This document shows, piece by piece, positions 8,880-15,808 of a DNA stretch of 41,438 nt. Within the stretch, counting starts at the first letter, position 1. Each line of letters begins with the position of its first letter. A model generated the notes under the pieces. The model searched no databases. It was not told where the DNA came from and saw only the letters and a program-made list of their open reading frames with translations. The DNA is from an uncultured Clostridium sp. (GTDB lineage: Bacteria > Bacillota > Clostridia > TANB77 > CAG-508), in assembly GCA_900553015.1 (NCBI GenBank), contig USBY01000012.1, positions 1 through 41,438 of the forward strand, in the 5' to 3' direction. The translations under genes were made by a program, and so were the position numbers.

Positions 8880-9437
8880 TTATTTTGAAAAATCAATTTT
8901 TACATTTTGTTTTTCTTTTTCATCTTCTACTTCAAATAATTCGCTAGGTTTAAAGTTAAATGCTTTAGCGATAAGATTTGAAGGAAACATTTCTAATTTT
9001 GTATTATACATAGTAACTGTATCATTATAGAATTGTCTTGAATATGCAATTTTATTTTCTGTATTTCTTAATTCTTCTTGTAGTTGTGCAAATGATTCGC
9101 TAGCTTTTAAATCTGGATAGTTTTCTGAAACAGCCATTATTGTTTTTAAAGCTTCTGTTAACTGATTAGCAATATCAGCTTTTTCTGCAACTGTAGTAGA
9201 AGAAGCCCAAGCAGTTCTAAGTTCAGCTATTTTAGAAAATGTTTCACTTTCGTGAGCCATATAACCTTTTACAGTTTCTTGTAAATTAGGAATTAAATCG
9301 AATCTTCTTTTTAATTGTACATCTATTTGACTCCAAGCATTTTGAACTCTTTGTCTTAAACTTACTAGATTATTGTACATTGCTACGACTACGATACAAA
9401 TTACAACAATAACAATAACTATTATTGGAATAACCAT
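8880..9437 (-). CDS. lemA: LemA family protein
   Basis: 185 residues, typical LemA length. One N-terminal transmembrane helix (about residues 2-20) is followed by the LemA helical core, with the conserved stretch NLVSLRQRVQNAWSQIDVQLKRRFDLIPNL split over residues 23-52, and further on YPDLKASESF, ENKIAYSRQFYNDTVTMYN and FPSNLIAKAF. LemA proteins are membrane-anchored helical-bundle proteins of unclear role, often encoded beside htpX, which suggests a link to membrane protein turnover. GGAGG lies eight bases ahead of the start codon. A TATAAT (complement of 9470-9475) upstream is a possible -10, but I see no good -35. Confidence 0.93.
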   Translation of the reverse strand: MVIPIIVIVIVVICIVVVAMYNNLVSLRQRVQNAWSQIDVQLKRRFDLIPNLQETVKGYMAHESETFSKIAELRTAWASSTTVAEKADIANQLTEALKTIMAVSENYPDLKASESFAQLQEELRNTENKIAYSRQFYNDTVTMYNTKLEMFPSNLIAKAFNFKPSELFEVEDEKEKQNVKIDFSK

Positions 9438-9579
9438 TTATACATTCCTCCTTTCAGTTATTTTAGCATATTATATGAGAATATACAACATCTTATATAA
9501 ATGTAACACAAATAAAATATATGCATAAAACTTGACCGCAATGAATATAATATAGTAAATATTAGCAATTTTGGAAAAT

Positions 9580-9608
9580 TTGACATATGAAAAAATATAT
9601 AGTATAAT
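9580..9608 (+). promoter_or_regulatory. Perfect sigma-A promoter of the G5/transglycosylase-like gene
   Basis: TTGACA (9580-9585), exactly 17 bases, then TATAAT (9603-9608): full consensus. Transcription should start near 9615, giving a leader of about 64 bases. Confidence 0.85.
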
Positions 9609-9614
9609 AAAATC

Positions 9615-9671
9615 TGCTTATGGGAAATAAGCTTAATTAGTGACTTTATAATCGTGCAATAGCACGAAGGA
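9615..9671 (+). promoter_or_regulatory. Structured 5' leader with two hairpins
   Basis: The leader contains GCTTAT-GGGAA-ATAAGC (hairpin near 9616-9632) and TCGTGC-AATA-GCACGA (near 9653-9668), a perfect 6-base stem closing right before the AGGAGG ribosome binding site. It does not match a riboswitch class I can name; it is shorter than the c-di-AMP (ydaO) riboswitch that often controls such hydrolases. Confidence 0.45.
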
Positions 9672-9678
9672 GGAATTT

Positions 9679-10668
9679 ATGTTAAAAGTTAATGATGATG
9701 AAAAAGCATCAATATCGTTAAAAAGAATACTTGGAATTTGTTTAATATTCTTATTTATATCAGGAATTTGTGTATTTGCAGCAAACAAACAAGTAAAAAA
9801 TGTAAAGATTACATTATCTAATGGTTGCGAAATGAATGTAGTAACATCAAAAACAAAAGTTGCTGATATATTAGATGAAAAACATATTATATTATTACCA
9901 GAAGAAAAAGTAACTCCAGATGAAAATACAACAATTGGAGCAAATGGTGAAATAGTAATAACAGAAAAAACAGCTCAAGAAGAAGTTGCAGAGCTAGTAT
10001 CAAACGAAACAGAAGATACAACTACAGAAGAAGAAAATACAAACGAATTAAGTATGGAAATGATTTCACAAGCATACAATCCAATTACAGAAAAAACAAT
10101 TGTGGAAGTTCAATCTATACCATTCGAAACAGTAACAAAAAATGTAGCAAATGGTGCTAGTGAAACTAAAGACCAAGTTTTACAAGAAGGTAAAGAAGGT
10201 AAAAAAGAAGTAACATATAGAGTAAAATATCAAAATGATGTAGAAATAGAAAGAACAGAAATAAGTTCTGTAGTACTTGAAGAACCAGTAAATAAAATAG
10301 TTCAAGTAAGAGCAAACCAAACAACATCAAGAAGTTCAAGTAGTAGAACTTATATATCTGGAAGCGTAGCAGAATATCAAGCTTATGCAAGAGCAAGATG
10401 TAGTGCATATGGTTGGTCAACTGCAGATTTTAATTGTTTAGTTGCTCTTTGGAATAAAGAGAGTAAATGGAATCCTAATGCATACAACGCAAGTTCAGGT
10501 GCATATGGAATACCACAAGCATTACCAGCAAGTAAAATGGCTACAGCAGGAACTGATTATAGAACAAATTATAAGACTCAAATAAATTGGGGATTAAGTT
10601 ATATAAGCTCAAGATATGGTTCACCATCAGCAGCTTGGAGTCACTCAAAATCTACAGGTTGGTACTAA
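9679..10668 (+). CDS. Secreted/membrane-anchored G5-domain protein with lytic-transglycosylase-like C-terminus
   Basis: 329 residues. A hydrophobic signal or anchor helix spans about 17-34 (ICLIFLFISGICVFAA). Residues 37-95 resemble one DUF348 domain (KITLSNGCEMNVVTSKTKVADIL), then comes an acidic Thr/Glu linker (98-125), a G5 domain (about 138-212, IPFETVTKNVANGASETK ... VTYRVKY) and a Ser-rich linker. The C-terminal domain (231-329) has the lysozyme-fold look of aggregation-promoting-factor or Rpf-like enzymes: LVALWNKESKWNPNAYN with candidate catalytic Glu261, then SSGAYGIPQALP and WGLSYISSRYGSPSAAW. It probably cleaves or remodels peptidoglycan outside the cell, as YabE/Rpf-type proteins do; that is inferred from domain order. 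Strong AAGGAGG precedes ATG 9679. It is transcribed alone, ending in a hairpin at 10676. Confidence 0.85.
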   Translation: MLKVNDDEKASISLKRILGICLIFLFISGICVFAANKQVKNVKITLSNGCEMNVVTSKTKVADILDEKHIILLPEEKVTPDENTTIGANGEIVITEKTAQEEVAELVSNETEDTTTEEENTNELSMEMISQAYNPITEKTIVEVQSIPFETVTKNVANGASETKDQVLQEGKEGKKEVTYRVKYQNDVEIERTEISSVVLEEPVNKIVQVRANQTTSRSSSSRTYISGSVAEYQAYARARCSAYGWSTADFNCLVALWNKESKWNPNAYNASSGAYGIPQALPASKMATAGTDYRTNYKTQINWGLSYISSRYGSPSAAWSHSKSTGWY

Positions 10669-10675
10669 AATTAAG

Positions 10676-10726
10676 CCAATGGATTGGTAATTACAATGTG
10701 TAATAACTAATTCATTGGTATTTTTT
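10676..10726 (+). terminator. Terminator after the G5/transglycosylase-like gene
   Basis: CCAATG (10676-10681) pairs with CATTGG (10713-10718); the stem continues inward with G-U pairs and is followed by a T run ending near 10726. Confidence 0.75.
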
Positions 10727-10757
10727 ATAGGAAAATAAATTATTTTGCATATAACAA

Positions 10758-10766
10758 TGTTATAAT
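10758..10766 (+). promoter_or_regulatory. Extended -10 promoter of the exonuclease III gene
   Basis: TGT-TATAAT is an extended -10 element; no good -35 is seen, which is usual for extended -10 promoters. It lies about 75 bases before ATG 10839. Confidence 0.5.
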
Positions 10767-10838
10767 TGCAAATCAATTGTGTATATGTGTAAGAGTCACA
10801 TTTATTATTAAAAGTTTTTATGTAGAAAGGGAAATAGT

Positions 10839-11606
10839 ATGAAATTAATATCATGGAACGTAAATGGATTAAGAGCAGTTATAAATAAAGGGTTTAAAGA
10901 TTTCTTTAAAGAAATAGATGCAGATATATTCTCTATTCAAGAAACTAAAATGCAAGAGGCACAATTAGATGAAAATATTCTACAAATATTTGAAGGCTAT
11001 AATGCTTATTGGAATAGTGCAGAGAAAAAGGGATATTCTGGTACAGCAATTTTTACTAAACAAAAACCTTTAAATGTAACTTATGGAATTGGAAAAGAAG
11101 AGCATGATAAAGAAGGAAGAGTAATAACATTAGAATTCGAGAAATTTTATATGGTAAATATCTATACTCCAAATTCAAAAAGAGAATTAGAAAGATTAGA
11201 TTATAGACAAATATGGGAAGATGAAATAAGAGAATATTTGCTAGATTTAAATGCTAATAAACCTGTTGTAATGTGCGGGGATCTAAATGTTGCCCATAAT
11301 GAAATAGACTTAAAAAATCCAAAAACAAATAGAAAGAATGCTGGATTTACAGATGAAGAAAGAGCAAAAATGACGGAACTTTTAAATGCAGGTTTTGTAG
11401 ATACATTTAGATATAAATATCCAGAAGTAGAAGGAAAATATAGTTGGTGGTCATATATGTTTCATGCCAGAGAAAAAAATGCAGGCTGGAGAATAGACTA
11501 TTTTATAATTTCAGAAAATTTAAAAGATAAAATAGAAGATGCTAAAATTTTAGATGATATTTATGGAAGCGACCATTGTCCAGTAGAATTGGATTTAAAT
11601 ATTTAA
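10839..11606 (+). CDS. xth: Exodeoxyribonuclease III / AP endonuclease
   Basis: 255 residues, full-length ExoIII/ExoA family. It incises DNA at abasic sites and degrades 3' ends during base-excision repair. Visible motifs are MKLISWNVNGLRA, SIQETK with the metal-binding Glu35, YTPNS, MCGDLNVAH (catalytic Asp/Asn pair), RIDYFIIS and the terminal SDHCPVELDL with the catalytic His. AGAAAGGGAAATAGT precedes ATG 10839. It has its own extended -10 promoter and lies 21 bases before the AI-2E-type permease gene, probably in the same transcript. In Bacillus the gene is called exoA. Confidence 0.95.
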   Translation: MKLISWNVNGLRAVINKGFKDFFKEIDADIFSIQETKMQEAQLDENILQIFEGYNAYWNSAEKKGYSGTAIFTKQKPLNVTYGIGKEEHDKEGRVITLEFEKFYMVNIYTPNSKRELERLDYRQIWEDEIREYLLDLNANKPVVMCGDLNVAHNEIDLKNPKTNRKNAGFTDEERAKMTELLNAGFVDTFRYKYPEVEGKYSWWSYMFHAREKNAGWRIDYFIISENLKDKIEDAKILDDIYGSDHCPVELDLNI

Positions 11607-11627
11607 TTAAACGAAGGGAAGAACAAA

Positions 11628-12734
11628 ATGAAAGAAAATAGTTGGAAAAAATGGCTATATTGGTTTAGTTTTGGAGTGGCAATTATAATTGTATTTAATA
11701 TATTCAATAATTTTGATAATTTAAAGCAAATAGTAGGTAACTTTTTTCAAATACTTAGTCCTTTTTTAGCAGGTATTTTAATTGCATATATATTATATTT
11801 ACCTAGTAGAAGAATAGAAAAAACACTTGGGAAAAGTAAAGTTAAATTTATTAAAAACAAAGCAAGACCAATTAGTGTAATAATAATTTACTTGTTTATT
11901 TTAGTTATTTTAATAGTTGCAATGAAATTTCTTATCCCAAAAGTATATGATAGTATAATAGAATTAATAAATAATTCACAAGGATATATAACTGATATTA
12001 TGAATAAATTTTCTGCTCTTCCAGAGGATTCTTTCCTAAAGAAAGATTTCTTAGAGCAAGCAATAGCAAAATTAAAAGAAATAGATATTATGCAAATTCT
12101 AAATTATATTTCTGGAATTTTTAGTTTTGCTACGAGTTTATTAAATATATTTGTTGCAATTGTTGTTTCTGTATATGTATTAGCAGCAAGAGGAAAATTA
12201 GTAAAGGCATTAAAGAAATTTATTATAGCAGTATTTAAACCTAAAACAGCAGAGTTAATAATTAAATATTTTAATAATTCAAATGAATATTTCTTTAAAT
12301 TCTTATCAAGTCAAGTACTAGATGGAATAGTTGTAGGAATATTAACATCAATAGCTATGTCTTTATTAGAAGTAAAATATGCAGTATTATTAGGATTCTT
12401 TATAGGATTACTTAACCTTATACCATATTTTGGTGCAATATTTGCTGTAGCAATTTCTGCAATTATCACCTTAGTTACAGGTGGATTAGCACAAGCAATT
12501 TGGATGCTTGTAATAGTAATTATTTTACAACAAATAGATGCAAATATCATAAATCCAAAAATAGTAGGAGGCTCTTTAAAACTAAGCCCATTACTTGTTA
12601 TATTTGCAGTTGCAGTAGGTGGAGCATATTTTGGTATATTAGGAATGTTTTTAGGTGCACCGGTTGCTGCAGTAATTAAATTACTAGTAACAGATTTTGT
12701 AAATTATAGATTAGAGACCAAATCGGGATTTTAA
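11628..12734 (+). CDS. AI-2E family transporter (YtvI/PerM-type membrane protein)
   Basis: 368 residues with about seven to eight transmembrane helices: two near the N-terminus, one near 80-100, one near 165-185, and a C-terminal bundle with the family-typical run LLGFFIGLLNLIPYFGAIFA around 255-275. A long soluble loop lies at about 105-160. Family members have been linked to autoinducer-2 export or Na+/H+ exchange, and substrate cannot be read from sequence. GAAGGGAAG precedes ATG 11628. Its last codons (Ser-Gly-Phe) and TAA stop lie inside a palindromic repeat that starts at 12724, so the original C-terminus may have been replaced or trimmed by the repeat. A strong terminator follows at 12786. 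Confidence 0.88.
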   Translation: MKENSWKKWLYWFSFGVAIIIVFNIFNNFDNLKQIVGNFFQILSPFLAGILIAYILYLPSRRIEKTLGKSKVKFIKNKARPISVIIIYLFILVILIVAMKFLIPKVYDSIIELINNSQGYITDIMNKFSALPEDSFLKKDFLEQAIAKLKEIDIMQILNYISGIFSFATSLLNIFVAIVVSVYVLAARGKLVKALKKFIIAVFKPKTAELIIKYFNNSNEYFFKFLSSQVLDGIVVGILTSIAMSLLEVKYAVLLGFFIGLLNLIPYFGAIFAVAISAIITLVTGGLAQAIWMLVIVIILQQIDANIINPKIVGGSLKLSPLLVIFAVAVGGAYFGILGMFLGAPVAAVIKLLVTDFVNYRLETKSGF

Positions 12735-12773
12735 GGAACGTCCCCAAATCCCGAAGGAGCGTCTCCAAATCCC
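12724..12773. repeat. REP-like repeat overlapping the 3' end of the AI-2E permease gene
   Basis: A unit in the reverse orientation (12724-12753): CGGGATTTTAAGGAACG then TCCCCAAATCCCG. A second, decayed half unit runs to 12773 (GGAGCGTCTCC core, AAATCCC arm). The permease stop codon, TAA 12732-12734, lies inside the repeat. Confidence 0.85.
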
Positions 12774-12785
12774 ATCCCCATATGA

Positions 12786-12830
12786 GAATATAAATTATTA
12801 ATAAAATATTAATAGTTTATATTCTTTTTT
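12786..12830 (+). terminator. Terminator after the AI-2E permease gene
   Basis: An 18-base stem (12786-12803 with 12807-12824), one G-U pair, loop AAA, followed by six T. Confidence 0.8.
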
Positions 12831-12844
12831 CTTAATAAATAAAA

Positions 12845-12853
12845 TGGTATAAT
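12845..12853 (+). promoter_or_regulatory. Extended -10 promoter of the two-component operon
   Basis: TGG-TATAAT, 33 bases ahead of ATG 12887; -35 poorly conserved (T run). Confidence 0.5.
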
Positions 12854-12886
12854 ACCTATAGATTTAAGCAAAGGGGAAAGATTTTT

Positions 12887-13585
12887 ATGTATAATATTTT
12901 AGTTTGTGATGATGATAAAGAAATTGTAAATGCAATAGAAATATATTTGGAAAAAGAAGGTTACAAAATATATAAAGCATATAATGGAAAAGAAGCTTTA
13001 AAAATAATTGATAATACAGAGTTACATTTAGTTATATTAGATATAATGATGCCAGAATTAGATGGAATAAGTGTAGCAGAAAAAGTAAGAAAAGATAAAG
13101 CTATTCCAATTATTATGCTTTCTGCAAAATCTGAAGATTATGATAAAATAAAGGGATTAAACGTAGGAGCAGATGACTATATAACAAAACCTTTTAATCC
13201 AATGGAATTAGTAGCAAGAGTAAATTCACAAATAAGAAGATATACTAAATTAGGAAGTATTAACAAAAAAGAAGAAAACGAAGATATTTATAAATCTGGA
13301 GAATTAGTAATAGATGATAGTAAAAAAGAAGTTACTGTTGATGGAAAAAATATAAAGCTAACTCCTACGGAATACAATATTTTAAAATTCTTAACTAAAA
13401 ATAAAGGAAAGGTATTTTCTATCTCACAAATATATGAAAATGTTTGGGAAGAAGAATCTTATGGAGCAGAAAATATAATTGCAGTACATATAAGACACAT
13501 AAGAGAAAAAATAGAAATAAATCCACGTGAGCCAAAATATCTAAAAGTAATTTGGGGAATTGGATATAAAATAGAAAATATTTAA
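12887..13585 (+). CDS. OmpR/PhoB-family response regulator
   Basis: 232 residues. The receiver domain (1-115) has the acidic pocket at Asp8-Asp10, phospho-acceptor Asp52 in LVILDIMMPELDG, Ser78 in MLSAK, and Lys100 in YITKPFNP. The C-terminal winged-helix DNA-binding domain (about 135-230) shows LTPTEYNILKFLTKNKGKVFS and VHIRHIREKI typical of OmpR/VanR regulators. It should bind promoter DNA when phosphorylated by the adjacent histidine kinase, whose gene starts 13 bases after its stop. AAGGGGAAAG precedes ATG 12887. The target genes are not evident; no clear direct-repeat operator was found in the operon's own promoter. Confidence 0.95.
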   Translation: MYNILVCDDDKEIVNAIEIYLEKEGYKIYKAYNGKEALKIIDNTELHLVILDIMMPELDGISVAEKVRKDKAIPIIMLSAKSEDYDKIKGLNVGADDYITKPFNPMELVARVNSQIRRYTKLGSINKKEENEDIYKSGELVIDDSKKEVTVDGKNIKLTPTEYNILKFLTKNKGKVFSISQIYENVWEEESYGAENIIAVHIRHIREKIEINPREPKYLKVIWGIGYKIENI

Positions 13586-13598
13586 AGGATGTGGAGAG

Positions 13599-15659
13599 AT
13601 GGAAGAAAGAAGTATTTTAAAAAATCAAGTTTTAAAAACTATTGCTTTTTTAACATTACCGATATTTGCAATGATAATAATAGTTGATTGCATAATAATT
13701 TATTACTCTGTTGCATGCCCAGAAATAAAAGAAAACAAAGATTTTTATGATACAGATATGTTTATAGATTCATATATGGGAGAAGTAGAACGAAAAGGTT
13801 CAAGCTTAAAAGATGAAGTCGAAGAAGGATATTTTATAGATGAATATGGTTATTGGATAGATCCTATAGAAGATTCTGATAGAATGCCAATTTATGTACA
13901 AGATGGAGAATATAAAATATATTATCAAACAAATCATACAAAGAAAAAATTTATATATTTATTAGTAAATGAAGAAACCAAAATTGCATATACAAATATT
14001 CAACAAACATCTAAAACGAATACTATAGAAAAATTAAAACAAGAGATAATATCTAACAATAAATATTGGTCTATTTCAAATAACCAAATTCAAACAAATA
14101 TAGAAAGATTATCAGAAGAAAATATAGTACGAAATGAAGATTTGCAGAAAATAAGCGAATTTTCTATGAATAAACAATATTATACAGCATTTGATGAAAC
14201 AGTACAGAACTTAGATTCTACAAGTGATATAACACTTAATAGAGCACTATATAATCAAACAAAGAGTTTATATAAATATTCATATTCAACATTAATTATT
14301 AGTATAATAATAGGTTCAATAGAACTTATATATTTAATTTATAGCCTAGGATATGTAAAAAACAAAGAAGAAATTTACTTGTCTTGGTTAGATAAAATTC
14401 CATTAGAAATATTATTTTTTGGATACTTTTTATTATTCTTTGTAGAGGCAGCTCTATCAGTAATTTGTTTAAGTGTAATTTCTGTGGATGTTAATTTATG
14501 TGTAATGCTTATTATGCTAGTTGGATATTTTTCAGTACTAAGTGCATTATATGGTGCAGGAACATTGTTAAAGCGAATAAAAGCCCATACGTTTTTCAAG
14601 AATTCAATTACATATAGAATTCTAAAATGGTTAGTACAAAAATATAAAAATGTAAAAAATACTATTGCATCAAATAAAAATTTAGGTGGAAAAATAGCCT
14701 TATATTTTATTGGAATAGTGACCATAGCCATACTAATAGGTTTAATATTTAAAGAATTTGGAATTTTATTAGATATAGTTTTCTGGATTTGGTGCTATTA
14801 TAAAATTATGAAAGAAGTAGATAAATTTAAACAAATACATGATGCGACAGAAAAGATATATAAAGGAGATACAAATATTAAATTAGATGAATCTTTATAC
14901 ACAGGAGTTTTAAAAGAACTTGCAATATATATTAATGACATAGCTGGAGGATTTTCTAATGCAATAAAAGAAAGTTTAAAAAGTGAAAGATTAAAAACAG
15001 AACTTATAACAAATGTTTCACATGATATAAAAACTCCATTAACATCAATTATTAATTATGTGGATTTACTAAAACAAGAAAATATACAAAATGAAAAAGC
15101 AAAAGAATATATAGAAGTTTTAGACAATAAATCACAAAGATTAAAGAAATTAATAGAAGACTTAGTAGAAGCATCAAAAGCATCTTCAGGAAATATAAAA
15201 ATAAATAAAGAAGTGCTAAATGTTAAAGAATTAATAAATCAAGTAACAGGAGAATTTGAAGACAAATTTAATAGTCGTGGCTTAAATATAATAAGTAAAT
15301 TACCAGAAGAAACTGTGTATATCAAAGCTGATAGTAGGTATTTATATAGAGTATTAGAAAACACATATAGTAATGTTGCAAAATACGCAGAAGAGAATAC
15401 TAGAGTTTATATAGATTGTATATTAGAAGAGGAAAATACTGTTGCAATATATGTAAAAAATATTTCTAAAGATGAATTAAATATTTCTGCAGACGAATTA
15501 ATGCAAAGATTTGTAAGAGGAGATAAATCTAGAAATACAGAAGGAAGTGGATTAGGACTTTCTATTGCTAAAAGTTTAACAGAATTGCAAGATGGAACTT
15601 TTAATATATATTTAGATGGAGATTTGTTTAAAGTAGCTATTAAATTTAAAAGAGTATAA
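13599..15659 (+). CDS. Multi-pass membrane sensor histidine kinase
   Basis: 686 residues. A first transmembrane helix lies at about 14-36, then an extracytoplasmic segment of some 190 residues (about 37-225), then five or so further helices (roughly 228-250, 268-285, 292-315, 365-385, 388-400). The cytoplasmic part has a HisKA domain with the phospho-acceptor His475 in NVSHDIKTPLTS and a HATPase_c domain with the N box around ENTYSNVAKYAEE and the G2 box GSGLGLSIAKSL. The G1 box DxGxG is not recognisable; the matching stretch reads YVKNISKDEL, as in several VanS-like kinases. GGATGTGGAGAG precedes ATG 13599. It is the cognate partner of the regulator upstream. The signal is unknown. Confidence 0.92.
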   Translation: MEERSILKNQVLKTIAFLTLPIFAMIIIVDCIIIYYSVACPEIKENKDFYDTDMFIDSYMGEVERKGSSLKDEVEEGYFIDEYGYWIDPIEDSDRMPIYVQDGEYKIYYQTNHTKKKFIYLLVNEETKIAYTNIQQTSKTNTIEKLKQEIISNNKYWSISNNQIQTNIERLSEENIVRNEDLQKISEFSMNKQYYTAFDETVQNLDSTSDITLNRALYNQTKSLYKYSYSTLIISIIIGSIELIYLIYSLGYVKNKEEIYLSWLDKIPLEILFFGYFLLFFVEAALSVICLSVISVDVNLCVMLIMLVGYFSVLSALYGAGTLLKRIKAHTFFKNSITYRILKWLVQKYKNVKNTIASNKNLGGKIALYFIGIVTIAILIGLIFKEFGILLDIVFWIWCYYKIMKEVDKFKQIHDATEKIYKGDTNIKLDESLYTGVLKELAIYINDIAGGFSNAIKESLKSERLKTELITNVSHDIKTPLTSIINYVDLLKQENIQNEKAKEYIEVLDNKSQRLKKLIEDLVEASKASSGNIKINKEVLNVKELINQVTGEFEDKFNSRGLNIISKLPEETVYIKADSRYLYRVLENTYSNVAKYAEENTRVYIDCILEEENTVAIYVKNISKDELNISADELMQRFVRGDKSRNTEGSGLGLSIAKSLTELQDGTFNIYLDGDLFKVAIKFKRV

Positions 15660-15661
15660 AT

Positions 15662-15702
15662 AAAATACAGTATGGCTAAAAATAAGCTGTACTGTATTTT
15701 TT
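15662..15702 (+). terminator. Terminator after the two-component operon
   Basis: AAATACAGTATGGCT (15663-15677) pairs with AGCTGTACTGTATTT (15685-15699) with two wobble pairs, then a T run. Confidence 0.8.
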
Positions 15703-15743
15703 AAATTAAATTATTAGAAAGAAAATAAATAATTAAAAAAAGA

Positions 15744-15771
15744 TTGTTAAAATACAGAATTATGATATAAT
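15744..15771 (+). promoter_or_regulatory. Sigma-A promoter of pcrA
   Basis: TTGTTA (15744-15749), 16-base spacer, TATAAT (15766-15771), 37 bases before ATG 15809. Confidence 0.65.
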
Positions 15772-15808
15772 TTGCAGGAGAACAAAATATCGCTAAAGGA
15801 GAATAAAG

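Noticed and set aside
9615..9671. c-di-AMP (ydaO) riboswitch ahead of the G5-domain gene
   Set aside because: The leader is only about 64 bases and lacks the longer conserved pairing of that class.
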